Part shown: positions 16,027 to 24,862 of the stretch, one piece after another
Layout: each line of letters starts with the position of its first letter
Numbering within the stretch: the stretch's first letter is position 1
Assembly (NCBI RefSeq): GCF_004322755.1
Contig: NZ_CP036401.1
Location: 5,766,001 to 5,830,000, forward strand
Length of the DNA: 64,000 bases
Direction of reading: 5' to 3'
DNA from: Pseudoduganella albidiflava
GTDB lineage: Bacteria; Pseudomonadota; Gammaproteobacteria; Burkholderiales; Burkholderiaceae_D
The notes under the pieces: generated by a model
Told to the model about the DNA's origin: nothing
What the model saw: the letters and a program-made list of their open reading frames with translations, nothing else
Database searches by the model: none
Program-made: the position numbers and the translations under genes

Positions 16027-17487
16027 ATGAAGACACCATCGATCCTCCTTTCAGCGGTGCTGCTGGCCGGCTGCGCCGGCGTCGGGCCGCGGTTCACGCC
16101 TCCCGCCACCGCCGTGCCGGATGACTGGCAGCACTGGCACGGCGGCAGCGCGCAGTTGCGCGAGACCGGCATCGCCGCCGGCCAGGCCTACGCCCGCTTC
16201 GACGATCCGGTCCTGCGCCAGTTGCTCAACCGGGCCGCGCAGGCCAACCACGACATTCGCGCGGCGGCACTTCGGTTCGCGCAAAGCCGCGTGCAGCGCG
16301 ATGTGGTGGCGGCGGCGGGCAGGCCGCGTCTGGACGCGCAGGCTGGCGTGGCACGCCAGCGCCAGAGCGAGACCGGCGCGGCGACCAGGATGCTCGACGC
16401 ACTGGCGCCGGCAGCGGAGCGCGACCGTCTCACCGGTATCCTGGCCGGCCCGTTCGGCCTGTGGCAGGCGGGCTTCGATGCCAGCTGGGAGCCCGACCTG
16501 TGGGGACGGGTGCGCCACTCGGTGGAGGCCGCGGAGGCGGATGCCGCGCAAGCCGCGGCGCTGCAGAGACAGGTGCGGCTCGCCATGGCCGTGGAAGTGG
16601 CGCGCAACTACTACGAGGTGCGCGCCGCGCGGGTCCAGTTGCAGCTGGCCCGCGCGGACCTGGCGGCCGGCGAGGAACTGCTGCAGCTGGCCCGGCTGCG
16701 CAGCGGCAACGGCCTGGCCACGGACCTCGATGTCGCGCGCCAGGAAGCGCAGCTGGCCGAACAGCGCGGCACCCTCCCCGGCCTGCTGGAACAGGAGGCG
16801 CAGGCCGAGAACCGCCTGACGCTGCTGCTCGACAGTCCCCCTGGCGCCGTGCGCGACATGGTACCGATGCCTGGCGACGATGCACCGCTCGGCCCGGCGC
16901 CCGACCTCGCGCTGGGCGTGCCCGGCGAACTGCTGGCGCGGCGTCCGGATATCGCCGCCGCCGAAGCCGCGTTGCGTGCCGCCACGGCGCGGATCGGCAT
17001 CGCGCGGGCCGGGCTGTATCCGCGCATCACGCTGGGCCTGTCGTTCGGCGCCGAATCGGTGGCGGCGGGCCGATTCGGCGAATGGGGCAGCCGGCAGTGG
17101 TCGGTCGGCCCCGGCCTGTCGCTGCCATTGTTCGACGGCGGCGTGCGGCGCGCCACGGTCACGCTGCGCGAACTGGGCCAGCAGGAAGCGGCCGTCGCAT
17201 GGCAGCAGGCCGTGCTGCGCGCCTGGCACGAGGCGGACGATGCGTTGTCGGCCTACGCGGCCGAACGCGCGCGGCGCGAATCGGCAGGCCAACGCGAGCA
17301 GGCCGCGCGCACCGCCCTGGAGCTGGCCTCGGTGCGCTATCGCCAGGGCCTGTCGGATGCCTTGCCGCTGCTGGATGCCCAGCGCACGCTGCTGGCGGCG
17401 CGGCGCGACCGGGTGCGCAGCGAAGCGGCGCTGGCCGTGCGGCTGCTGGCGATCTGCAAGGCGACCGGAGTGATGCCGCAAGCCTGA
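16027..17487 (+). CDS. NodT-family outer membrane efflux lipoprotein
   Basis: A 486-residue TolC-like outer-membrane factor. The signal peptide ends in the lipobox LLAGC, so C16 should be lipidated. The two repeated OEP halves are visible, with RRPDIAAAEAALRAA and the GLYPRITL strand typical of the NodT/OprM group. It completes a dedicated tripartite exporter with the genes before it; E. coli ybhGFSR lacks this gene and relies on TolC. The start follows the previous stop by 7 bp. An upstream in-frame ATG at 15964 lies within the permease gene and would spoil the signal peptide. The tail of the transcript has no clear terminator. Confidence 0.92.
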   Translation: MKTPSILLSAVLLAGCAGVGPRFTPPATAVPDDWQHWHGGSAQLRETGIAAGQAYARFDDPVLRQLLNRAAQANHDIRAAALRFAQSRVQRDVVAAAGRPRLDAQAGVARQRQSETGAATRMLDALAPAAERDRLTGILAGPFGLWQAGFDASWEPDLWGRVRHSVEAAEADAAQAAALQRQVRLAMAVEVARNYYEVRAARVQLQLARADLAAGEELLQLARLRSGNGLATDLDVARQEAQLAEQRGTLPGLLEQEAQAENRLTLLLDSPPGAVRDMVPMPGDDAPLGPAPDLALGVPGELLARRPDIAAAEAALRAATARIGIARAGLYPRITLGLSFGAESVAAGRFGEWGSRQWSVGPGLSLPLFDGGVRRATVTLRELGQQEAAVAWQQAVLRAWHEADDALSAYAAERARRESAGQREQAARTALELASVRYRQGLSDALPLLDAQRTLLAARRDRVRSEAALAVRLLAICKATGVMPQA

Positions 17488-17676
17488 GCGGAGTGCAGCG
17501 GGACTGGGAGGGCTTCTGTGCGCATCGCGGCCATTGCCGGGGGCCGCTGGACTGAAAATTGCGCTGGGGTAGCGGCGGGTCGGCTAAGATGTGCGTTTTA
17601 ACTACCCGCTTCGAAGCATTTCGCACCACCGCCGCGCCACGCCGCGCCGTGACGAAAGCACCTCGAAGTGTGCCCT

Positions 17677-19011
17677 ATGCATAATCTATTGCTGGTCCTG
17701 TTCGCACTGCTCCTCGTTGCACTGAACGGTTTTTTCGTTGCCGCCGAATTCGGTATCGTGACCTTGCGCCGCACCCGCGTGCGCGCCATCGCGAAAACGC
17801 AGGGCCTGCGGGGCCGCATCCTTGAAAAAGTCCATGGCCAGCTCGATGCCTACCTGTCGGCCTGCCAGCTGGGCATCACGCTGGCCTCGCTGGGCCTGGG
17901 CTGGATCGGCGAACCCGCCTTCGCCGGCCTGCTGGAACCGCTGCTGACCGCCGTCGGCGTCACTTCTCCCGAAATCCTGCACGGCATCTCGTTCGTGTTC
18001 GCCTTCGTCACGATCTCGTTCCTGCACATCGTGGTCGGCGAACTGGCGCCGAAATCGCTGGCGATCCGCGTGCCCGAAGCGGTGGCGGTATGGTGCGCGG
18101 TGCCGCTGTACGGCTTCTACTGGATGATGTACCCGGCCATCTGGCTGCTGAACAAGAGCGCCAACATGGTGCTGCACCTGGCCGGCCTGCGCGGCACGGG
18201 CGGCCATGAATCGCATTACTCGACCGAAGAGCTGAAGCTGATCCTGCGCACCAGCAAACCGGGCGAGCAGTTCGACAAGGACGAGCGCAACATCCTCGCC
18301 AACACGCTGGATTTCTCGCAGCTGCGCGTGTCGGACCTGATGCGCCCCATCAACGAGGTGATCGCGCTGCACGCTTCGCGCACGCTGGAGGCGAACCTGG
18401 AAACCGTGGTGCGCAACCGTTTTTCGCGCTACCCGTATTTCGACGACGACGAATCGGTGCTCGGCATCGTGCACCTGAAGGACCTGTTCTTCGCGCAGCA
18501 GAGCGGCAAGCCGATCAAGTCGTTCACGCCCTTCCTGCGGCCGGTCGAGACGATTTCCGCGCGCACGCTGGCGATCGACCTGTTCCGCCGCTTCCGTGAA
18601 GGAGCGCCGCACTTCGCGCTGATCGGCGAAAAAGGCAAGCGGCCGGTGGGCTTCCTGACGCTGGACAACCTGCTGGGCGCGATGGTCGGCGAAATCCACG
18701 ACGAGTTCCGCCTGAACGAAAACGACTGGCTGCGCGGCGACGACGGTTCGCTGATCGGCAAGGCCAGCCTGCCGATCTTCTCGCTGGAACGGGTGCTGGG
18801 CATCGACATCGAGAACGAGGAACTGGGCCTGGACGAGGTGGAATCCGTGGGTGGCCTGATCATGCTGAAGCTGGGCGACATCCCGAAACAGGGCCAGCGG
18901 GTCAGCTTCAATGCGTTCGACATCGTGGTGCGCAAGATGAACGGCCCGCGCATCCTGCTGGTAAAGGTGATCCCGCGCGTGCCGCGCACCGCCGAGGACG
19001 AACAGGACTGA
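17677..19011 (+). CDS. CNNM/CBS-domain membrane protein (hemolysin C/CorC-like)
   Basis: A 444-residue protein with an N-terminal CNNM (DUF21) domain of three to four membrane helices (about residues 1-170), a pair of CBS domains (about 190-330) and a C-terminal CorC/HlyC transporter-associated domain. This architecture is linked to magnesium or cobalt efflux and to adenosyl-nucleotide sensing; the older name hemolysin is misleading. GFFVAAEFGIV near residue 15 and the VGELAPKSLAIR segment are family marks. ATG at 17677 was chosen over the GTG 9 bp upstream; both have only weak ribosome sites. The upstream 190 bp contain no firm promoter. Confidence 0.9.
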   Translation: MHNLLLVLFALLLVALNGFFVAAEFGIVTLRRTRVRAIAKTQGLRGRILEKVHGQLDAYLSACQLGITLASLGLGWIGEPAFAGLLEPLLTAVGVTSPEILHGISFVFAFVTISFLHIVVGELAPKSLAIRVPEAVAVWCAVPLYGFYWMMYPAIWLLNKSANMVLHLAGLRGTGGHESHYSTEELKLILRTSKPGEQFDKDERNILANTLDFSQLRVSDLMRPINEVIALHASRTLEANLETVVRNRFSRYPYFDDDESVLGIVHLKDLFFAQQSGKPIKSFTPFLRPVETISARTLAIDLFRRFREGAPHFALIGEKGKRPVGFLTLDNLLGAMVGEIHDEFRLNENDWLRGDDGSLIGKASLPIFSLERVLGIDIENEELGLDEVESVGGLIMLKLGDIPKQGQRVSFNAFDIVVRKMNGPRILLVKVIPRVPRTAEDEQD

Positions 19012-19020
19012 CGCCGGAGC

Positions 19021-19043
19021 GGCCGGCGGCGCCTTCGCCGGCC
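19021..19043 (+). terminator. GC-rich hairpin after CNNM gene, weak terminator
   Basis: Arms GGCCGGCG and CGCCGGCC flank a 7-bp loop 9 bp after the stop codon. It is followed by pyrimidines (CCTCTCTCC) rather than a run of T, so it may only slow polymerase or protect the 3' end. Confidence 0.4.
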
Positions 19044-19061
19044 CCTCTCTCCTGCCGGCCT

Positions 19062-19115
19062 CCTGCTATCCTCCTGTTATCTTCTTGTTATCTTCCGTAA
19101 TAACTTCCTTATAAT
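19062..19115 (+). promoter_or_regulatory. Promoter with 11-bp tandem repeat before the DUF3108-like gene
   Basis: A perfect TATAAT lies at 19110-19115, with TTGTTA at 19085-19090 as a candidate -35; the 19-bp spacing is long. The -35 is inside three 11-bp tandem units of the form CYTGYTATCYT at 19062-19094, so loss or gain of a unit would alter the sequence upstream of the promoter. The start codon at 19145 follows GTGGAGGA. Confidence 0.45.
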
Positions 19116-19144
19116 CAGGTCTTTCACACCCGTGGAGGACCCGA

Positions 19145-19894
19145 ATGCCGCGTTTCCGATCGACCCTGCTCGCCGCCGTGCTGCTGGCCGCCACCACGCT
19201 GGCCGGCGCCGCGCCTCAATACGTTGAAGTCGGCACCGCGCTGCCCCGCTTCCACCTGCTGAAGGAAGGCAGCCACCGCTACCTGCGCTACCTGCGTTCC
19301 GCCGAGGGCAACATGGCGGTCGACATCTGGCAGCGCGACATCCATTTCGACGGCAAGCGAATGCAGATCCGCCAGCGCTGGGATGCGGTGGGCAAGGCGC
19401 ATTCCGTGAAGCGGCTCGAATCCACCTTCGAGACCGCCACGTTCCGGCCGCTGACACATGTGCGCATCACCGAGAAGGATGGCAGGAAGACCGTCGAGGG
19501 CTTCACGTTCGCGGCCGACCGGATCACCGGCATGGCGGAGCTGCAGGACAATGCGCAGAAAAACCTGGCGGTGGAATCGAAGGAGCCGGCGTTCAACTTC
19601 GAAACCGACATGGAACTGCTGCAGGCGCTGCCGCTGGCCGAAGGCTACGAGGCGCAGCTGGTGTTCTACCACGCCGGCGGCTCCGCCGCCCCCGCGCGCT
19701 ACACCTTCCGGGTCGCCGGCAGCGAAGCCATCGCCGGCCCCGCCGGCCCCGTCGACTGCTGGATCGTCACCACCGACTACAACCAGCCGGGCAGCGTGTC
19801 GAAGTTCTGGTACGCCAAGGGCACGCAGCTGATGGTCCGGCAGGAAAGCACCCTGCCCGACGGCCGCACGCTGGTGAAGACCCTGCTGAACTGA
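19145..19894 (+). CDS. Exported protein, DUF3108-like
   Basis: A 249-residue protein with a signal peptide (MPRFRSTLLAAVLLAATTLA) probably cleaved after residue 22. The rest is a beta-rich domain with an AGPAGPVDCWIVTTDY segment and a LVKTLLN end, resembling the DUF3108 class of periplasmic proteins of unknown function. It is a single gene with its own promoter and is followed by the palindrome block at 19897-20318. No catalytic motif is visible; the family call is tentative. Confidence 0.6.
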   Translation: MPRFRSTLLAAVLLAATTLAGAAPQYVEVGTALPRFHLLKEGSHRYLRYLRSAEGNMAVDIWQRDIHFDGKRMQIRQRWDAVGKAHSVKRLESTFETATFRPLTHVRITEKDGRKTVEGFTFAADRITGMAELQDNAQKNLAVESKEPAFNFETDMELLQALPLAEGYEAQLVFYHAGGSAAPARYTFRVAGSEAIAGPAGPVDCWIVTTDYNQPGSVSKFWYAKGTQLMVRQESTLPDGRTLVKTLLN

Positions 19895-19896
19895 CC

Positions 19897-20318
19897 CGGT
19901 AGCGCAGACGCGATGTCACCCAAGGCGTGACCCTCAAAACCGGGGACAGGCTCCGATTATTTTCGAAACCGGTGACAGGCTCCGATTAATTTCGAAACCG
20001 TTCCGAAACATTCTCGAAATCGGAGCCTGTCACCGGTTTTTTCCGAAATTGGAGCCTGTCACCGGTTTTTCCCCGGTAGCGGAGGCATGATCTCACCCAA
20101 GGCGCAACCTGGGCCAGGCCCGACGGGTCCGCCCCAGGCATCCGCTATTGGGCTGAATTCGAAAACCGGGGACAGGCTCCGATTATTTTCGAAACCGTTT
20201 CGAAAGTTTTCGCGAAATGGGAGCACTGTCACCGGTTTTTTTTAATCGGAGCCTGTCACCGTTTTTCTTGCAACGTTTCGTTTTAAATGGTGACTGTCAC
20301 CGTTTTTTTTGCAACGTT
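19897..20318. repeat. Block of REP-like palindromic repeats
   Basis: This 422-bp gap contains no gene. It is packed with copies of GGTGACAGGCTCCGATT and its reverse complement. Direct copies are near 19941, 19970 and 20167, inverted copies near 20020, 20050 and 20246, and a diverged inverted copy (GGGAGCACTGTCACC) at about 20219. A flanking unit reading CCCGGTAGCG followed by TCACCCAAGGCG appears at about 19897 and 20073. The last 40 bp hold two TTGCAACGTTTC motifs and the palindrome GGTGACTGTCACC. The same core recurs at 54884-54937. The layout suits REP elements mobilised by RAYT transposases, but no transposase is in the window. Confidence 0.7.
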
Positions 20319-21401
20319 TCAGGGGGCGGCTTCGCCGTGCTCGTGGCCGGGGCGGTGCGGGGTGACGGGGTTGACGTTGGTCCAGTTGCGCAGCAGTCCC
20401 AGGGCCACGGCGAGCAGGGTCGGGCCGATGAACAGGCCGACGAAGCCGAAGGCGATCACGCCGCCCAGCACGCCCAGCAGCACGAGCAGGAAGGGCAGGC
20501 TGGAGCCGCGGCTGATCAGCACGGGCTTGACGACATTGTCGACGCCGCTGATCAGGAACACGCCCCACACGGCCATGAAGATGGCCCAGCCGGTGCTGCC
20601 CTGGTAGAACAGCCAGATCGCGGCACCGCCCCAGATCAGCGGCGGTCCCACGGGGATCAGCGAAAACAGGAACGTGGCCACGGCCAGCAGCGCGACGGCC
20701 GGCACGCCGGCGATCATGAAGCCGACGGCGGCAACGAAGGCCTGCGCCAGCGCGGTACCCAGCAAGCCGTACATCACGCCGCGCACGGTGCGGCTGACGG
20801 TATCGGCCACCTCGAGCGCGTGCTCGCCCATGATCTTGTCCATGCCGATCGACAGGGCCTTCAGCAGCGTATGGCCGTCGCGGTACAGGAAGAAGCTGAC
20901 GAAGGCCGCCAGGCTCACCTGCGCCACGCCGCTGCCCAGCACGAGGCCGCCGCCCAGCAGGAAGTGCCGGGCCGGCTCCACCAGGCGCTTGGCCGTGTCG
21001 ATCAGCTGCTCGCGGCTGCTGATCAGGTTCTGCAGGTAGTTGTAGACGGTCTCGCCGACGATGGGGATGCCGCGCAGCCAGTCCGGCGCCACCATGGTGC
21101 CGGAAGCCAGCGCATCGCGCAGCGCGCGGTAGACGTTGCCGGCATTGTCGGCCACGTTCCATGTCACGAGGGCCAGCGGCAGGATGATCACGAGGACCAG
21201 CGATACCGTCATCACGGTGGCGGCCAGCGTGCGGTGGCCGTTCATGCGGTTCAGGAGGCGCAGGTACAGCTGCCAGCTGGAGATCGTGATCGCGCAGGCG
21301 AACAGCACGGCCGGCAGGAAAGGCCGCAGCACCCACAGGCAGCCGACCACGAGGAACACGATCGCCGCGAGGCGGGTATAGGGTTGAAAGCGCTTTTCCA
21401 T
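20319..21401 (-). CDS. AI-2E/PerM family membrane protein
   Basis: A 360-residue polytopic protein of the AI-2E transporter (PerM, UPF0118) family, with seven or eight predicted helices. The family-typical C-terminal half shows LFSLIPVGPPLIWGG and ISGVDNVVKPVLIS. Members have been proposed to export autoinducer-2 or to act as sodium/proton antiporters, so the substrate should not be inferred from the name. It is transcribed alone on the minus strand, with a 14-bp tandem repeat array (21464-21603) just upstream, and its stop abuts the palindrome block. Confidence 0.87.
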   Translation of the reverse strand: MEKRFQPYTRLAAIVFLVVGCLWVLRPFLPAVLFACAITISSWQLYLRLLNRMNGHRTLAATVMTVSLVLVIILPLALVTWNVADNAGNVYRALRDALASGTMVAPDWLRGIPIVGETVYNYLQNLISSREQLIDTAKRLVEPARHFLLGGGLVLGSGVAQVSLAAFVSFFLYRDGHTLLKALSIGMDKIMGEHALEVADTVSRTVRGVMYGLLGTALAQAFVAAVGFMIAGVPAVALLAVATFLFSLIPVGPPLIWGGAAIWLFYQGSTGWAIFMAVWGVFLISGVDNVVKPVLISRGSSLPFLLVLLGVLGGVIAFGFVGLFIGPTLLAVALGLLRNWTNVNPVTPHRPGHEHGEAAP

Positions 21402-21463
21402 GCGGCGGCATCCTCCAGGGTTGCCCGGCAGATGGGGGCGCCCTGCAAAGGATGCAAGGTTAG

Positions 21464-21603
21464 CAGGAAGGCAGCATCAGGAAAGCCGCTTCAGGAGGGC
21501 AGCATAAGGAGAGCGGGACAAGGAGAGCGGCAAAAGGAGAGCGGCACAAGGAGAGCGGCATAAGGAGAGCGGCACAAGGAGAGCGGCATCAGGAGGACGG
21601 CAC
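21464..21603. repeat. 14 bp x 10 tandem repeat
   Basis: Ten contiguous 14-bp units with consensus MAGGAGAGCGGCAY fill the space between the SCO1 and PerM-like genes. The central six units (21506-21589) are nearly identical and the outer ones diverge. The period is not a multiple of three. On the minus strand the array is CT-rich and lies in the untranslated region before the PerM-like gene. Confidence 0.85.
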
Positions 21604-21633
21604 CGCGCCCCCCTTCGTGTACCGCGGCGGGAA

Positions 21634-22209
21634 TCAGGACAGCAGCTGCTTCAGGTCGTGCACCACCGGCTGGGCGCCCTGCGCGTGCCGCAGGAACAGG
21701 CGCACCCTGCCCTGCTTGTCGAACACGTAGCTGCCGGCGGTGTGATCGATCGAGTACTGGGCCGGGTCCTTGCCCGGCACCTTCTTGTAGAACACCTTGA
21801 ATTCCTTGGCGGTCTGCGCGATCTCGGCCGGCGTGCCGTACAGGCCCACGAAGCCCGGGTCGAACGCCGGCACGTACTGCTTGAGCAGTTCGGGCGTGTC
21901 GCGCTCCGGGTCCAGCGTCACGAACAGCACCTGCACATCCTTCGCCTGCGGGCCCAGCTCCTTCATCACCGCGGCCATTTCCGCCATCGTGGTCGGGCAC
22001 ACGTCCGGGCACTGCGTGAAGCCGAAGAACATCACCACCACCTTGCCCTTGTAGCTTTCCAGCGTGACCGGCTTGCCGTCGTGGTCCTTCAGCGAGAAGC
22101 CCTTGGCGTAGTCGATGCCCGTGATGTCGGTATTCACGAAGCTGGCACGCTTCTCGGAACAGGCGACCAGGGTGGCCAGGAGGAACAGCACCGCGAGCAG
22201 TTTTTTCAT
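21634..22209 (-). CDS. sco1: SCO1/SenC copper chaperone for cytochrome oxidase
   Basis: A 191-residue lipoprotein-like SCO protein. The signal segment ends in LVAC, so C17 may be lipidated. The thioredoxin fold carries the copper ligands C67 and C71 (CPDVCP) and a conserved histidine at 156 (DHTAGS). It delivers copper to the CuA site of subunit II, encoded at 29488-30711. It starts one base after the ctaB stop, making it the last gene of the SURF1 to SCO1 run. Acts in the periplasm, anchored to the inner membrane. Confidence 0.92.
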   Translation of the reverse strand: MKKLLAVLFLLATLVACSEKRASFVNTDITGIDYAKGFSLKDHDGKPVTLESYKGKVVVMFFGFTQCPDVCPTTMAEMAAVMKELGPQAKDVQVLFVTLDPERDTPELLKQYVPAFDPGFVGLYGTPAEIAQTAKEFKVFYKKVPGKDPAQYSIDHTAGSYVFDKQGRVRLFLRHAQGAQPVVHDLKQLLS

Positions 22210-22210
22210 G

Positions 22211-23107
22211 TCAGGTGATCCGGATATAGTGATCGAGCAGCAGCGCGCCGAACAGCAGCGCCAGGTAGAGGATCGAGAACGCGAAGGCCTTGCGCGCCAG
22301 CAGGTCGCTGTAGTTGCGCCAGATGCGCCAGCCATACCACAGAAAGACGGCATCGAGCACGATGGCGCTGGCCAGGTAGATCAGGCCGCTCATGCCGACC
22401 GCGAACGGCAGCAGCGTCGTCGCGGCGAGCGCGATCGAGTACAGGAAGACGTGGAACTGCGCGAATGCCATGCCGTGCGTGACCGGCAGCATGGGCAGGC
22501 CCGATTTCGCGTAATCGTCGCGGCGGTACAGCGCGAGCGCCCAGAAATGCGGCGGCGTCCACAGGAAGATGATCAGCACCAGCAGCCAGGCCTGCATCGG
22601 CACCTCGTTGGCGATGGCGGCCCAGCCCAGCGCCGGCGGCATCGCGCCGGACAGGCCGCCGATGACGATGTTCTGCGGCGTCGCCGGCTTCAGGATCATC
22701 GTGTAGATGACGGCATAGCCGACGAAGGTGACGAAGGTCAGCCACATCGTCAGCGGATTCACCAGCGCATACAGGATCCACATGCCGGCGCCGCCGATGA
22801 TGCTGGAGAAGACCATCGTCTGCGTCGGCGTGATTTCGCCGCGCGCCATCGGGCGGCGCGCGGTACGCGCCATGCGCGCGTCGATCTCGCGCTCGGCCAG
22901 GCAGTTGACGGCGAACGCCGCGCCGGCCAGCAGCCAGATGCCGATCGTGCCGGCCACCACCACGCGCCAGTCCGGCAAGCCGTCGGTGGCGAGGAACATG
23001 CCGATCACCGCGCAGAACACGGCCAACTGCGTGACGCGGGGCTTCGTCAGCGCCCAGTACTGGGCGATGCGGCTGGTCTGGCGGTGGGCTGCGGCTTGGG
23101 CGGTCAT
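22211..23107 (-). CDS. ctaB: Protoheme IX farnesyltransferase (heme O synthase)
   Basis: A 298-residue UbiA-superfamily integral membrane enzyme that transfers a farnesyl group from farnesyl diphosphate to protoheme, making heme O. The first aspartate-rich site is read as NCLAEREID, with RRPMARGEI nearby, both typical of CtaB/CyoE. It starts within the ctaA stop (ATGA overlap) and is followed at once by sco1. Together with ctaA it supplies heme A for subunit I. Confidence 0.94.
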   Translation of the reverse strand: MTAQAAAHRQTSRIAQYWALTKPRVTQLAVFCAVIGMFLATDGLPDWRVVVAGTIGIWLLAGAAFAVNCLAEREIDARMARTARRPMARGEITPTQTMVFSSIIGGAGMWILYALVNPLTMWLTFVTFVGYAVIYTMILKPATPQNIVIGGLSGAMPPALGWAAIANEVPMQAWLLVLIIFLWTPPHFWALALYRRDDYAKSGLPMLPVTHGMAFAQFHVFLYSIALAATTLLPFAVGMSGLIYLASAIVLDAVFLWYGWRIWRNYSDLLARKAFAFSILYLALLFGALLLDHYIRIT

Positions 23108-24213
23108 GGAGTGGGGGTCGAAAAACTGGCCCGATAGTTTACCATGGTCAGGAAAAGCACGAGGAGAGCGGCGCCGGCGTTATGCAGCACGGCGATCGTC
23201 AGCGGGAAGTTCAGGTAGATCGTCGCCACGCCGGTCAGGAATTGCAGCACCAGCACGATGGCGATGCCGAGCGCCGGCTTGCGCAACGCCGGCACGCGCC
23301 ACGCCCGCCAGCACGTATAGCCCAGCACCAGGAAGACCACCAGCGCGAAATTGCGGTGTACCCAGTGGATCGCCGTCAGCGCGGAGAACGGCAGGTAATG
23401 GCCGGCCTTGGTCTTGCCCAGTTCGCGCCACAGGTGGAAGCCGTGCTGGAAATCCATCTCGGGAATTACCTTGCCGCCGCCACACAGCGGAAACTCCATG
23501 CACGCCAGCGTCGCGTAATTGGTGCTGACCCAGCCGCCCAGGAACAGCTGCACGAATACCACCATGCCGGACAATACGGCCAGGCGGCGGATGGTGCGCA
23601 GCGTGGGGGCCGGCACGCCGGCCGGACCGAACGGCGTCATCGCATGGTCCTGCCGGCCGCCGAACCAGGCCAGCAGCGCCAGCAGGCCCATGCCCAGCAG
23701 CAGGTGGATGGTGACGATGACCGGCTGCAGCTTCAGCGTGACGGTCCAGGCGCCGAACGCGCCCTGCAGGCAGACGAAGAAGAACAGCAAGGTGGGATAG
23801 CCCGGATGGTAGCCGGCCTTGCGCTCGCGGCGCCAGCGGTACCAGGCCACCGCCATCATCGCCATGATCAGCACGCCGATGGCCATCGCGAAATAGCGGT
23901 GGATCATCTCGACCCAGGCCTTGAACATCGTCACCGGGCCGGTCGGCATCAACGCCTCGGCGGCGCGGATTTCCTCGTGCGCCAGGAACGGGTTGGCCAG
24001 GCCGTAGCAGCCCGGCCAGTCCGGGCAGCCCAGGCCCGAGTCGGTCAGCCGGGTAAACGCGCCGAACACGATCAGGTCGAAGGTGATGAACACGCTGATC
24101 CACACCAGCTTGCGGTACTTGTTGACATCCCTTGAAATGAACACGATCGACAGCGGCAGCAGCGCGACGATCAGGGCGGTGATGGCCATCTGGGCCAGCG
24201 TGGTGTGATGCAT
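23104..24213 (-). CDS. ctaA: Heme A synthase (COX15/CtaA)
   Basis: A 369-residue protein with about eight membrane helices that oxidises the C8 methyl of heme O to a formyl group. CtaA marks are [21 protein letters not shown] near residues 50-70, IHRYFA, and IHLLLG further on. Conserved histidines would bind heme b. It is placed between the SCO-like gene and ctaB, overlapping ctaB by 4 bp. The family in this lineage is of the longer COX15 type with two four-helix bundles. Confidence 0.94.
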   Translation of the reverse strand: MHHTTLAQMAITALIVALLPLSIVFISRDVNKYRKLVWISVFITFDLIVFGAFTRLTDSGLGCPDWPGCYGLANPFLAHEEIRAAEALMPTGPVTMFKAWVEMIHRYFAMAIGVLIMAMMAVAWYRWRRERKAGYHPGYPTLLFFFVCLQGAFGAWTVTLKLQPVIVTIHLLLGMGLLALLAWFGGRQDHAMTPFGPAGVPAPTLRTIRRLAVLSGMVVFVQLFLGGWVSTNYATLACMEFPLCGGGKVIPEMDFQHGFHLWRELGKTKAGHYLPFSALTAIHWVHRNFALVVFLVLGYTCWRAWRVPALRKPALGIAIVLVLQFLTGVATIYLNFPLTIAVLHNAGAALLVLFLTMVNYRASFSTPTP

Positions 24214-24238
24214 GATGTTCCTTTGTCCGGCCGGCCGC

Positions 24239-24862
24239 TTATCCGATCGCCGATGCCTTCAGCAGCTTGCCGATATCCTTCTTCATCTTCGCGGGGTCCG
24301 GATTCTTCGGGAAGCGCATCATCAGGTTGCCGCGCGGGTCGATGATGTAGATGTGCTCCTGCGCGTTGCCGCCCGCCTCCACCGGCAGCCACTTGTAGAC
24401 GATGTCCTTCGGTGCGCGCAGCATGCGGGTACCGTCGTTCACGCGCAGCAGCATGGTTTCCAGCGGCTCTTCGTCCGTGATCAGCCACACCCGCTCGATG
24501 CGTTCGCGTTCCCGGCCCTGCATCGTGCGCAGCTGGCGCATGGTGAACAGCTGGTCCTGGCACGCCTGCCGGCAATCGGAGCCGCCGGCCTTCAGCATGA
24601 TCCACTTGCCGCTCAGCGATTCCAGCGTGACGGGATCGCCGGCCAGCGTGCGCGTGGCCATTGCCGGCATCGGCACGGTGCGCGGGTCGATCAGCGTGCC
24701 GTAGTTGTTGCGCGCCGATGGCTTGAGCACATAGTAGGTGAAATAGGAGGCCAGGAGCGGCGAGGCGCACACGGCCAGCACGGCGAACAGCTTCCAGCGC
24801 CCACGCGCCTTACTGATTGTCTTTTGTTCCACTGCGTTCGGTCCCACTGCTTTCTCCACCAT
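24239..24862 (-). CDS. SCO-like membrane-anchored protein in the cox cluster
   Basis: A protein of about 207 residues with one N-terminal membrane helix (about 23-45) and a periplasmic thioredoxin-like domain. A CxxxC pair (C97 and C101 in SDCRQACQ) matches the SCO copper motif, and HIYIIDPRGNLMMRFP resembles the C-terminal part of that fold. Database entries often give such genes misleading cytochrome oxidase names. A copper or disulfide role in oxidase assembly is inferred from motif and context. The start is uncertain: ATG at 24862 is chosen, but GTG at 24895 is possible and no clear ribosome site decides. Both lie in a repeat that also codes the SURF1 tail, so the genes overlap. Confidence 0.72.
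   Translation of the reverse strand: MVEKAVGPNAVEQKTISKARGRWKLFAVLAVCASPLLASYFTYYVLKPSARNNYGTLIDPRTVPMPAMATRTLAGDPVTLESLSGKWIMLKAGGSDCRQACQDQLFTMRQLRTMQGRERERIERVWLITDEEPLETMLLRVNDGTRMLRAPKDIVYKWLPVEAGGNAQEHIYIIDPRGNLMMRFPKNPDPAKMKKDIGKLLKASAIG

Noticed and set aside
17540..17676. Metal-sensing riboswitch before the CNNM/CBS gene
   Set aside because: The leader is short and lacks the conserved paired loops of the yybP-ykoY or magnesium riboswitches as far as I can read.
21464..21603. Possible CRISPR array
   Set aside because: The 14-bp units are contiguous with no unique spacers and no cas genes are near. The same applies to the arrays at 44593 and 47855.
24239..24862. Cytochrome oxidase subunit I function for the SCO-like protein
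   Set aside because: It has a single membrane helix and a thioredoxin-like domain with a CxxxC pair, nothing like subunit I.
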